Shown here piece by piece: positions 7,741 through 15,308 of a stretch of DNA of 64,000 nt. The stretch is from JAEZHK01 sp964575255. Lineage in GTDB: Bacteria > Bacillota > Clostridia > Christensenellales > Aristaeellaceae. A program made the position numbers and the translations under genes. The notes beneath the pieces are model-generated. The model was not told the origin of the DNA and did not search any database. It saw only the letters and a list, made by a program, of their open reading frames with translations. Every line of letters begins with the position of its first letter. The stretch's first letter is position 1. The stretch covers positions 73,464 through 137,463 of the forward strand of contig CAZNPZ010000001.1 in assembly GCA_964575255.1 (NCBI GenBank), read 5' to 3'.

Positions 7741-8496
7741 TCACAGCCGCGCGTCGATCCCGCGCTTTCGGAACTCGTCCCGGAACGGCGCGAGCGAGGC
7801 GACTCGCATCGGGTTTTCCCAGGCATATGCGTATGGCAGGCCGAGCGCCCGGTACTTCTTCTCCCCCGCCTGATGAAAAGGTTGCAGGTCCACCCTGCGA
7901 ACGCCAAGCCGGTTGAGCAAATCCGAAAACTGTCTTGCGTCCTCGATGGTATTGTTGAAGCCGGGAATCACTGGGATCCTCGGAATGACCTTCGCGCCGC
8001 GTCCGATCAGATTTTTCAGGTTTTCAAGGATGTCTTCGTTGCCACGCCCCGTACACTGCCTGTGCGTGCGCACAGCGTAATGCTTGATGTCGAAGTACCA
8101 GAGGTCTACGAGCGCGCACACCTGCTCGACTGCGTCCCACGCGACCGCGCCCGACGTTTCAACCACGGTATGGACATCTTCCGACTTCGCCCTCGAAAGC
8201 AGCTCTTTCGCGAATTCTGCCTGCATCAGAGGTTCGCCGCCGGTCAGCGTCAAACCACCGCCTGACTCGCCGAAAAACAGGAAGTCCCGCTTCACTTCGC
8301 GCCACGCGGCATCATCCGTCATCTTTTCACCGTACACCTTGCCGTCCCTTGTGCGCTGAATCTCCGCGGACTGCCCTTCCGGGTTTGCGCACCATGGACA
8401 GCGGAGCGGACAGCCTTTGAAGAAGACCGCCGTCCGGATGCCCGGCCCCACGTCCAGGCTGGAACTCTGAATGCCAAAGACGATTCCTTCCGCCAT
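7741..8496 (-). CDS. Glycyl-radical enzyme activating enzyme (PflA-like radical SAM)
   Basis: A 251-residue radical SAM protein that would use a [4Fe-4S] cluster and S-adenosylmethionine to place a glycyl radical on a partner enzyme. The cluster ligands are C29, C33 and C36 in KGCPLRCPWCANPE. The N-terminus FGIQSSSLDVGPGIRTAVFFKG, the LTLTGGEPL strand, the VVETSG turn and the DLWYFDIKH motif are typical of pyruvate formate-lyase activating enzymes. It lacks the ferredoxin-like insert carried by longer activases, fitting the short PflA class. No glycyl-radical enzyme gene lies beside it, so its partner must be elsewhere. GGGAGGGG precedes the ATG at 8496. It is oriented away from the ROK kinase and towards the MFS gene. 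Confidence 0.9.
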   Translation of the reverse strand: MAEGIVFGIQSSSLDVGPGIRTAVFFKGCPLRCPWCANPEGQSAEIQRTRDGKVYGEKMTDDAAWREVKRDFLFFGESGGGLTLTGGEPLMQAEFAKELLSRAKSEDVHTVVETSGAVAWDAVEQVCALVDLWYFDIKHYAVRTHRQCTGRGNEDILENLKNLIGRGAKVIPRIPVIPGFNNTIEDARQFSDLLNRLGVRRVDLQPFHQAGEKKYRALGLPYAYAWENPMRVASLAPFRDEFRKRGIDARL

Positions 8497-8567
8497 GCGC
8501 TCCCCTCCCTCGGCCAGAAGACGCCGGTGAAGCGTTCATTGCGCAGTGTACATCCGTTGGGATGCGA

Positions 8568-8597
8568 TTGACAGCCGCGCTTCCCCGTTGGTATAAT
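8568..8597 (+). promoter_or_regulatory. Promoter upstream of the ROK kinase
   Basis: TTGACA at 8568-8573 and TATAAT at 8592-8597, 18 bases apart, both perfect hexamers. The roughly 100-base leader that follows holds a small inverted repeat (CGATAT-N5-ATATCG, 8616-8632) and a possible second promoter TTGAAA (8651) / TGTAAT (8674). Confidence 0.65.
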
Positions 8598-8702
8598 CGG
8601 CATGAAACGATTCCTCGATATTACATATATCGTCACCGTGTTATGATTATTTGAAACAATGTATAGGCAATTATGTAATTTTTTCAGGAAGGTGCTGCTT
8701 TT

Positions 8703-9647
8703 ATGGGCTATTCCATCGGCATTGATGTGGGCGGAACCAAGATTGCGTACGGGCTCTTTGATGAAAACCGGTCGCTGATCGCGAAAACGGCTGTGCCGTC
8801 TGACGCGCAGTGCCCGCCGGAGCCGTTCTTTGACCGGATCGCGGATCAGGCGCTCCGTCTCGCTTCGGAGCACGGGGTGCGGAAAGAGGATCTGGAAGGC
8901 GTCGGCGTCGGCGTTCCGTCCTACGTGAAATACGACGAAGGGCGAATCATGAAAACGGTCAACCTGACCTGCCTGAATAATTTCCCGGCACGGGACTACC
9001 TGTCCCAAAGGCTGGGCCTAAAGGTGGCGCTCGCCAACGACGCACAGGCCGCCGCGCTCGCCGAGCACCGGCATGGCGCTGGCCGGGGATTCCCCAGCAT
9101 GCTGTACTGTCCGGTTTCAACCGGCATCTCTTCAGCGGTCATCATCAATGGAATGCTGTTCCGTGGCAGCTATGGCTGGGCGGGCGAGACGGGACACGCG
9201 ATCATCACGCCGGGCGAAGGCATCCTGTGCGGCTGTGGCAACCGCGGTTGCCTGATGTCCTACGTGTCCGGCTCGATGATTGTGAAGCACGTCCAGGCAC
9301 GGATTACACAGGGTGAGCCGTCCATCATGCCGGAACTTGCCGGGGGCGCGGAGCGCATCAATGCGTTCCACATTCAGGAAGGCTTTGACTTGGGCGATCC
9401 GCTCGCGATCTGGGCGCTTGAGCAGATGACCAAATACATGGCGGTGTGGCTCTATAACTTGTACGTGACCTTCAATATCAACCTGTTCGTGTTCGGCGGC
9501 GGGCTTTTGAAATTTGGTGACCGGCTGTTCCCCGGCGTTCGCGCGCAATTTGACGCCTACAATCAGAGCGACCTTCCGGTCTATTTCAAAAACGCGGAAC
9601 TGACCGAGGATTTCGGCATCGTCGGTGCGATGGAGCTGCTTCGGTAA
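8703..9647 (+). CDS. ROK-family sugar kinase
   Basis: A 314-residue ROK protein, the family of glucokinases, N-acetylglucosamine and N-acetylmannosamine kinases. The phosphate-binding loop is GIDVGGTKIAYGLFD (residues 6-20). The structural zinc site is seen as GHAIITPGEG followed by CGCGNRGC (about residues 178-185), and the ALANDAQAAALAEH segment carries the catalytic Asp. There is no N-terminal winged helix, so this is a kinase and not a NagC/XylR-type repressor. The ATG at 8703 follows AGGAAGG. No sugar transporter or other catabolic gene adjoins it, so the hexose acted on is not indicated by context. Confidence 0.92.
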   Translation: MGYSIGIDVGGTKIAYGLFDENRSLIAKTAVPSDAQCPPEPFFDRIADQALRLASEHGVRKEDLEGVGVGVPSYVKYDEGRIMKTVNLTCLNNFPARDYLSQRLGLKVALANDAQAAALAEHRHGAGRGFPSMLYCPVSTGISSAVIINGMLFRGSYGWAGETGHAIITPGEGILCGCGNRGCLMSYVSGSMIVKHVQARITQGEPSIMPELAGGAERINAFHIQEGFDLGDPLAIWALEQMTKYMAVWLYNLYVTFNINLFVFGGGLLKFGDRLFPGVRAQFDAYNQSDLPVYFKNAELTEDFGIVGAMELLR

Positions 9648-9683
9648 ACTGCTCCTATGTTTTCGAAAGGCGAATACCCACGC

Positions 9684-10205
9684 ATGAAACAGAGAGACTA
9701 CCAAGTAATCCGTTCCGCGCGAAGAACCCTCGCGCTGGAAATTTCCCCCGACCTGACGCTGACCGTCCGCGCGCCCTACGCGCTGCCGGACCGGGAGATC
9801 GCCCGGTTCGTTTCGGGCAAGGCGGATTGGATCGAACGCCACCGGGCGCGGCTGCAAGCGAAACCCCTACCGGCTGAACCGACGCCGGAGGAGATGCAGG
9901 CGCTGATTCGGACGGCTCGCCGGGTCATTCCGGATCGCGTGCGCTTCTGGAGCGGTCGAATGGGGCTTGTCCCCACCCGAATCTCGATCAGCAGGGCGCG
10001 CACCCGCTACGGGAGTTGCAGCGCGAAGAACGCGCTCAGTTTTTCCGCGAGGCTGATGCTAAAAGACGGCGAACTCATCGACTACGTGGTGGTGCACGAA
10101 CTGGCGCACATCCGTTACAAGAACCACGCCCAGGCATTTCACGAGCTGATCGAACAGTTCCTTCCGGGACACAGGAAGCTTGAGAAACGGCTGCGCGGGC
10201 GCTGA
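9684..10205 (+). CDS. YgjP-like metal-dependent hydrolase (DUF45 / WLM-type)
   Basis: A 173-residue protein of the YgjP (formerly DUF45) family. The C-terminal zinc site reads VVHELAHIRYKNHAQAFHEL (about residues 136-155), the HExxH pair plus a third His as in zincin-like peptidases, preceded by the family's RTRYGSCS segment. E. coli YgjP has been reported to hydrolyse UTP, so peptidase activity should not be assumed. The track frame also has an ATG at 9657, but that lacks a ribosome-binding site; the ATG at 9684 follows GAAAGG by 13 bases. It is followed closely by the cysteine hydrolase and Memo genes with short gaps, suggesting one transcript from about 9.66 to 13.04 kb. Confidence 0.85.
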   Translation: MKQRDYQVIRSARRTLALEISPDLTLTVRAPYALPDREIARFVSGKADWIERHRARLQAKPLPAEPTPEEMQALIRTARRVIPDRVRFWSGRMGLVPTRISISRARTRYGSCSAKNALSFSARLMLKDGELIDYVVVHELAHIRYKNHAQAFHELIEQFLPGHRKLEKRLRGR

Positions 10206-10222
10206 ACCAAAGAGGAGAAGCC

Positions 10223-10747
10223 ATGAAGAAGCTCTTGTTTGTGATCGACTATCAGGTGGACTTCGTGTCCGGCGCGCTGGGCTTCCCCGGCGCAGAAATG
10301 CTGGACGATGGGATCGCGCGGAAGGTGCGCGCCTACGGCCCCGGACAGGTGTATTTTACGCGGGACACGCACGGGGAGGAATACCTCCTGACACAGGAAG
10401 GCCGGAACCTGCCGGTGTCGCACTGTTTGAAGGACTCCGACGGCTGGCAGGTCTACGGCGAGACCCGGAATGCGCTTTCGGACGTTCACGCGGCGGCCAT
10501 TGACAAGACCGCCTTCGGCATGTCCCCGGAGCAGCTGCTCGTGCTTCCCGACCCAAACGAGGTGGAATCGGTCGAACTGGTCGGACTGGTCTCAAACATC
10601 TGCGTCCTTAGCAATGCCGTGCTTCTGAAATGCCGCTACCCGGAAGCCAGGGTCATTGTCGACGGCGGCCTGACCGCGAGTTTTGATCAAACGCTGCACG
10701 AGGCGGCGCTGAAGGTGCTTCGGGGAATCCACGTGGAGGTCGTCTGA
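10223..10747 (+). CDS. Isochorismatase-like cysteine hydrolase (possible nicotinamidase)
   Basis: A 174-residue alpha/beta hydrolase of the isochorismatase/nicotinamidase superfamily. The catalytic triad is visible: D9 in LFVIDYQVDFV, K95 in AIDKTAFG, and C127 in GLVSNICVLSN. Nicotinamidases hydrolyse nicotinamide to nicotinate for NAD salvage, and metal-ligand residues in RDTHGEEY (Asp and His) and the downstream H in LPVSHCLKDSDGW fit the nicotinamidase subgroup better than isochorismatases. The substrate is nevertheless inferred. GAGGAGAAGCC precedes the ATG at 10223. It is separated by 15 bases from the Memo-AMMECR1 gene and is probably co-transcribed with it. Confidence 0.85.
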   Translation: MKKLLFVIDYQVDFVSGALGFPGAEMLDDGIARKVRAYGPGQVYFTRDTHGEEYLLTQEGRNLPVSHCLKDSDGWQVYGETRNALSDVHAAAIDKTAFGMSPEQLLVLPDPNEVESVELVGLVSNICVLSNAVLLKCRYPEARVIVDGGLTASFDQTLHEAALKVLRGIHVEVV

Positions 10748-10762
10748 CGAAAGGAGTAACCT

Positions 10763-12145
10763 ATGCCCATCATCGGCGCATTCGCCCTGCCGCATCCGCC
10801 GGTCATCCTGCCGGAGGTGGGGCATGGCCGTGAGAAAGACATCGCCGCCACCATTCGCGCGTTTGAAACCTGCGCCGCGCGCATTCGTGCGCTGTCGCCG
10901 GAGACCATTGTCATCCTCTCCCCCCACGCGACCGCGTATCAGGATTACTTCCACATCTCCCCCGGCGCGGGCGCAAAAGGCGACATGGCGCGCTTCGGCG
11001 CGCCTGAGGCAAAACTCTCCGTCCGGTACGATGAGCCGCTGGCCGCCGCGGTCGCGGACGAGGCGGCGAAGGCCCGCGTTCCCGCGGGCGGCGCGGGCGA
11101 GCGGGAACCGTCGCTCGATCACGGGACGTTCGTGCCGCTCTGGATGCTGCGAACCGGCTGGCAGGATGCGAACATCGTCAGAATCGGCCTCAGCGGACTG
11201 TCCGCACTCGACCATTACGGCCTGGGTCAGGCTATCCGGCGGGCAGCGGACGCACTTTCCCGGAGGGTCATCATCCTCGCGAGCGGCGATCTGTCCCACA
11301 AACTGACCAAAGACGGGCCGTACGGTTATTCACCAGAAGGGCCGGTTTACGACGAACGGATCACCCGCGCGATGGCTTCGGGCGATTTTCTGGATTTTCT
11401 CGCCCTGCCTCATGAACTGAATGAGGCGGCCGCCGCGTGCGGAACCGGCAGTTTCCGGATCATGGCGGGCGCGCTGGACGGCTTGGGTGTTAAGCCCGAA
11501 TTGCTAACCTACGAGGGGCCGTTCGGCGTCGGTTACGCGGTGGCCGCGTTTGAGCCTACGGAGCCAGACGACAGCCGGAAGTTCGCGGAAGTCTTCCGGG
11601 CAATGGAAAAAGCGCGGCTGGACGCCGTCAAGGCGGGCGAAAGCCCGATTGTGCGTCTCGCGCGGCTGTCCCTTGAAACCTTCGTAAAAACTGGGAAGCG
11701 CGCAACGATACCGGACGGGCTTCCCGATTGGATGAAGATAGATCGGGCGGGCGCGTTCGTGTCGCTGAAAAAGCACGGCCAGCTTCGCGGCTGCATCGGC
11801 ACGATCCAACCGGTGACCGGCTGCGTCGCCGAGGAAGTGCTGAGAAATGCCGTGTCCGCCGGGCGAGAAGACCCGCGCTTTGAGCCGGTTTCAGAAGATG
11901 AACTGAACGAACTGGTTTATAGCGTGGACGTGCTGTGCGCGCCGGAACCTGCGGTGATCGACGACCTCGACCCGCAAAAATATGGCGTGATCGTCACCAG
12001 CGGGCGTCGAAGAGGCCTTCTCCTCCCGATGCTGGAGGGCGTCGACACCGTCGCGGAACAGGTGTCCATCGCCCGGCGGAAGGCGGGCATCGGTGAACAT
12101 GAACCGGTGACGCTGGAGCGCTTTCAGGTGGTGCGCTACAAATGA
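10763..12145 (+). CDS. Memo-like (LigB fold) / AMMECR1 fusion of the AmmeMemoRadiSam system
   Basis: A 460-residue two-domain protein. Residues about 1-270 have the class III extradiol dioxygenase (LigB/Memo) fold, with conserved His/Asp-bearing stretches FALPHPPVILPEVG, ILSPHATAY, SLDHGTFVPLWML and ASGDLSHKLTKDGPYGY. Residues about 285-460 are an AMMECR1 domain with its signature LRGCIGTIQP near residue 341. In many bacteria and archaea the two are separate genes next to a radical SAM gene; here they are joined. The function of the trio is not established, although Memo-type proteins are linked to redox and iron biology. The stop overlaps the start of the radical SAM gene by four bases (ATGA), so the two are translationally coupled. 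Confidence 0.93.
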   Translation: MPIIGAFALPHPPVILPEVGHGREKDIAATIRAFETCAARIRALSPETIVILSPHATAYQDYFHISPGAGAKGDMARFGAPEAKLSVRYDEPLAAAVADEAAKARVPAGGAGEREPSLDHGTFVPLWMLRTGWQDANIVRIGLSGLSALDHYGLGQAIRRAADALSRRVIILASGDLSHKLTKDGPYGYSPEGPVYDERITRAMASGDFLDFLALPHELNEAAAACGTGSFRIMAGALDGLGVKPELLTYEGPFGVGYAVAAFEPTEPDDSRKFAEVFRAMEKARLDAVKAGESPIVRLARLSLETFVKTGKRATIPDGLPDWMKIDRAGAFVSLKKHGQLRGCIGTIQPVTGCVAEEVLRNAVSAGREDPRFEPVSEDELNELVYSVDVLCAPEPAVIDDLDPQKYGVIVTSGRRRGLLLPMLEGVDTVAEQVSIARRKAGIGEHEPVTLERFQVVRYK

Positions 12146-13044
12146 CGCCGGTACTCACTATGGAGAGGGAGGCGGCCGATCTTCGCGCGGCGAAGTCCGA
12201 AACCAGCGAAGCGTTTCCGGACGGCGCGCCGGACAAGTCGCGCTGTCCCGTCTGCCCGCACCACTGCGCGCTCTCAAAAGGCGGCGTCGGCTTCTGCCGC
12301 GCGAGGGGCGGCGAGGGCGGGAAAAACTGCCTGAACTACGGGGAAATTTCGTCTCTATCCCTTGATCCGATCGAAAAGAAACCGCTCCGACGCTTCATGC
12401 CGGGCAACATGGTGCTTTCCGTGGGCAGTTTCGGCTGCAACCTGCGCTGTCCGTTCTGCCAGAACAGCGAAATCTCGATGAAAGGCCCCGGCGGCGGGCA
12501 GAGCGCCACGCCAAAGGAACTTGCGAACCTCGCGCAATCGCTGAAATCCAAGGGCAACATCGGCCTCGCCTACACCTACAACGAGCCATTGGTGGGCTAC
12601 GAATTCGTGCGAGACTGCGCGAAGGAGATCCGCGCGATCGGCATGAAAAACGTGCTGGTCACCAACGGCTGCTTCTGCTTGGAGCCGCTTGATGAACTGA
12701 TCCCGCTGATCGACGCAGCGAACATCGATTTGAAGGGATTCACGAAGGACTTCTACGACTGGGTGAAGGGCGACCTTGAAACCGTCAAAGCATTCATCGC
12801 TCGACTTTCCGAGTCCTGCCACGTCGAGGTGACTACGCTGGTCGTGCCGGGAAAGAATGATAACGCGGAAGAGATCGAGCGTCTCTCCGCCTGGCTTTCG
12901 ACGCTGGGCGACATCCCGCTGCACCTGTCCCGATGCTTCCCTCGATACCATTTTTCTGCCGCGCCCACGCCTGCGGACACGCTTCTGAAACTTTCGGATA
13001 CCGCTCGAAAACACCTGTCAAACGTGTATGTGGGGAACGTATAA
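12142..13044 (+). CDS. amrS: AmmeMemoRadiSam system radical SAM enzyme
   Basis: A 300-residue radical SAM protein of the AmrS type, related to the pyruvate formate-lyase activases. The cluster motif is CNLRCPFCQN with ligands about C99, C103 and C106. A family-specific N-terminal Cys-rich stretch, CPVCPHHCALSKGGVGFC (about residues 32-49), probably binds metal. Downstream motifs TYNEPLVGYEF, VTNGC and DLKGF are those of the family. Its coupling to the Memo-AMMECR1 fusion marks the conserved AmmeMemoRadiSam set, whose substrate and product are unknown. The ATG at 12142 lies inside the end of the preceding gene. A strong hairpin terminator follows the stop. Confidence 0.93.
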   Translation: MTPVLTMEREAADLRAAKSETSEAFPDGAPDKSRCPVCPHHCALSKGGVGFCRARGGEGGKNCLNYGEISSLSLDPIEKKPLRRFMPGNMVLSVGSFGCNLRCPFCQNSEISMKGPGGGQSATPKELANLAQSLKSKGNIGLAYTYNEPLVGYEFVRDCAKEIRAIGMKNVLVTNGCFCLEPLDELIPLIDAANIDLKGFTKDFYDWVKGDLETVKAFIARLSESCHVEVTTLVVPGKNDNAEEIERLSAWLSTLGDIPLHLSRCFPRYHFSAAPTPADTLLKLSDTARKHLSNVYVGNV

Positions 13045-13047
13045 TTT

Positions 13048-13080
13048 CGGCCGCCCGCGTGAACATCGCACGGGCGGCCG
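13048..13080. terminator. Bidirectional hairpin between amrS and the ModE-like gene
   Basis: CGGCCGCCCG (13048-13057) pairs with CGGGCGGCCG (13071-13080) around a 13-base loop, between two convergent genes. U-tracts are weak on both sides. Confidence 0.6.
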
Positions 13081-13096
13081 TATGCCACGATGATGG

Positions 13097-13441
13097 TCAA
13101 TCCTGGAACAACGCAGCGGATAAAGCCGAGGCGCGCGCGTTCAAATCCGCTTCCATCGAACGGAACGCTTTGAGCGTTGCCACGCCGCGCTCGGTTAGTT
13201 GGGAGCCGCCGCCCGCGTGTCCGCCGGCGGCGCGCGCGATCAGCTCAAATCCAAGCGCCTTTTCGCACTCGTTGACCACATTCCATGCACGCGAATACGC
13301 CATGCCCATCTCGCCCGCGGCTTTTCGGAGCGAACCGTTGCGTTGGATGCGCTCAAGCAATTCCGCGATGCCAGGGCCGAAGCATTTCTCTCCGCCGGGT
13401 GTAAACAACCTGACGCCCAGGCGAACCAGATAGTCACTCAT
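13097..13441 (-). CDS. ModE-like winged-helix regulator
   Basis: A 114-residue protein comprising only the N-terminal DNA-binding domain of ModE/LysR-type regulators. The helix-turn-helix is RNGSLRKAAGEMGMAYSRAW (about residues 35-54), followed by the ALGFELIARAAGG wing and the QLTERG helix typical of ModE. The molybdate-binding TOBE domains of full-length ModE are absent, as in many one-domain molybdenum/tungsten-associated regulators. No molybdate transport or cofactor gene adjoins it. The start overlaps the end of the flavodoxin-like gene by four bases (ATGA), so it is expressed with that reductase. Its ligand, if any, is unknown. Confidence 0.85.
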   Translation of the reverse strand: MSDYLVRLGVRLFTPGGEKCFGPGIAELLERIQRNGSLRKAAGEMGMAYSRAWNVVNECEKALGFELIARAAGGHAGGGSQLTERGVATLKAFRSMEADLNARASALSAALFQD

Positions 13442-14055
13442 CGGATGAAGTTGGTGTAAGTCTTCGGTTCCCGCTCCGGCGGCGTGACGCCCGCTGTTTT
13501 CCCCGCCTCGATGCACTTGAGGAGGTACGCCATGTTCGAGCCCAGCGTGCGCATGGTTCCAACGCCTTCTTTGTCCTGAAACACTTCCTGGGGTTCGTTC
13601 CCGTGCACCATATTCCAATACGTCGAGGAAACCAGCGGCATCTGCGCGATGGTCGGGTACTTGTTCAGCACCTCCAACGCGGCGGTGGTTCCGGCGCGGC
13701 GCGCGGACACGACGCAGGCGGCGGGCTTCAGCCGCATCAGCGCGGTTCCCGCGAAGAACATGCGGTTCAAAAGCGCGATCAGACTGCCGTTCGGCGCTGC
13801 GTAATAAACAGGCGATCCGATCACAAGGCCGTCGGATGTCTCCATCTTCTCCAGCGCGCGGTTCGCGAGATCGTCAAACGCGCAGCGGTTATTCCGGCAG
13901 CCGCCGCAGTCGACGCAGCCGCGGATCACGTTTTTCCCGATCTGGAAGATCTCGGTCTCAATCCCGTTTTGCTCCAAAACGCCCGCGACTTCACACAGCG
14001 CCGAGAAGGTGCAGCCGTCCGGATTGGGGCTTCCGTTGATCAGAAGAACTTTCAT
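13438..14055 (-). CDS. Flavodoxin-fold NAD(P)H-dependent oxidoreductase
   Basis: A 205-residue flavoprotein of the NADPH-dependent FMN reductase / iron-sulfur flavoprotein group. The FMN phosphate loop is LLINGSPNPDGCTFSAL (residues 4-20), and the second flavin-binding loop is IGSPVYYAAPNGSL. A Cys-rich stretch CVDCGGCRNNRC (about residues 48-59) suggests bound metal or an Fe-S cluster, as in iron-sulfur flavoproteins of anaerobes. The ATG at 14055 follows GGAGGG by six bases and gives the canonical N-terminus. It is coupled to the ModE-like regulator. The physiological electron acceptor is not indicated. Confidence 0.88.
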   Translation of the reverse strand: MKVLLINGSPNPDGCTFSALCEVAGVLEQNGIETEIFQIGKNVIRGCVDCGGCRNNRCAFDDLANRALEKMETSDGLVIGSPVYYAAPNGSLIALLNRMFFAGTALMRLKPAACVVSARRAGTTAALEVLNKYPTIAQMPLVSSTYWNMVHGNEPQEVFQDKEGVGTMRTLGSNMAYLLKCIEAGKTAGVTPPEREPKTYTNFIR

Positions 14056-14192
14056 TCGTATCCCTCCCGCGTGTTGATATTCTTCCAATGCGAAGTAATC
14101 ATGCATCCAATAACGCTACGTTGAGCGGACGGCGACACAGCGATCCGCGTAATGATCCGGCGCAGACGATGCTTTCATGTTTCAAATAGGCA

Positions 14193-15308
14193 CTATTCGA
14201 TCATTTCCAGTATGACAGAAAGCTGAAGCGACTCCGCTCTCTTTTCGAGCTCGCCCGTATCCGGGTCGTAGGCGCGGTATACGGAAAGCGTCATCGATTC
14301 CCCGGCCTTATGTTTGTCTATCTCGCCGGTTAATGCGTCCACACTCTTGATCCGGATATCGTTGATGGCGGTGATGATGTCGTACATCTTGAGCCCTGCT
14401 TTATCCGCGGGACTTCCAGGTTCCACATTCATTACTTGCGCACCGGCGGACGGGTATTTGGGCAGCGCCTCGTCCGGGCCGTCGAAGTCCTGCACCGTTA
14501 CGCCCATCCGGGGACGGACGACCCTACCGGTTGCGATGATCTGGTCAATCAAAGGTCTGATCGTGTTGACCGGAACCGCGAAGCCCAGCCCTTCGAACAC
14601 GGTGGTGGTGTCGTACATGATTTTAAGCGTAGGGATGCCAATCAGTTCGCCCTTTGCGTTCAGGAGCGCGCCGCCGCTGTTGCCGGTGTTGATCGCCGCG
14701 TCAGTCTGGATGACCGAAACGCTGCGGGAAAAATTGCCCGCGTCGATATCCGCGCGGTTGAGCGCCGAGATGATCCCGGCGGTGACGGTGCCGAACAACA
14801 CCGTGTCCGAGCCGGGGTTCCCAATGGCAATCGCCAGATCGCCAATCTGAAGCTGATCGGAATCGCCAAACGGCACCGGCGCGGCGTCGATCTTCCCGTC
14901 CACCTTGAGAACCGCGATGTCGGTTCCGTCGTCATAGCCCACCAGCGTCGCAGGCATCCGGTCGCCGTTCAAAAGTCGAACGTCGACGAGATCCGCGCCG
15001 TCCACCACGTGGTAATTGGTCACGACATAGCCGCGCTCGTCAAAATAGACGCCGGAGCCGTAGGCCTGATCCTCCGACGCCGCGCCGTCCTTCACGTTCC
15101 AGCTCTGGACGACGTTGATCACCTGCACGACCGCCGGGCGCACCTTTTTTGCGATCTCCGGAATCGGGTTTTCGGACGAATAGACCACCGAGTAGGGCGT
15201 CCCGCCGGACGCGGCCTGCGCCACCAGACCGCCCGCGAGCGCCGAAAGCGCCAGCGCCAGCAGGAATGCCGAATACCGCCTGAGTTCCCGTGCCCTGATG
15301 CGCCTCAT
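14193..15308 (-). CDS. HtrA/DegP-type S1C serine protease with PDZ domain
   Basis: A 371-residue membrane-anchored or exported protease for quality control of extracytoplasmic proteins. Residues about 12-34 (SAFLLALALSALAGGLVAQA) form a signal anchor. The trypsin-like triad is visible: His in VVTNYHVVDG, Asp in DDGTDIAVLKV, and Ser in NTGNSGGALLN. One PDZ domain follows (GLKMYDIITAINDIRI near residue 310). The ATG at 15308 overlaps the end of the sensor kinase by four bases and has GGGAGGGCAAGGG upstream, so the protease is the last gene of the two-component operon. This suggests that the kinase/regulator pair responds to envelope stress, like CssRS-HtrA in bacilli; that role is inferred. Confidence 0.93.
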   Translation of the reverse strand: MRRIRARELRRYSAFLLALALSALAGGLVAQAASGGTPYSVVYSSENPIPEIAKKVRPAVVQVINVVQSWNVKDGAASEDQAYGSGVYFDERGYVVTNYHVVDGADLVDVRLLNGDRMPATLVGYDDGTDIAVLKVDGKIDAAPVPFGDSDQLQIGDLAIAIGNPGSDTVLFGTVTAGIISALNRADIDAGNFSRSVSVIQTDAAINTGNSGGALLNAKGELIGIPTLKIMYDTTTVFEGLGFAVPVNTIRPLIDQIIATGRVVRPRMGVTVQDFDGPDEALPKYPSAGAQVMNVEPGSPADKAGLKMYDIITAINDIRIKSVDALTGEIDKHKAGESMTLSVYRAYDPDTGELEKRAESLQLSVILEMIE

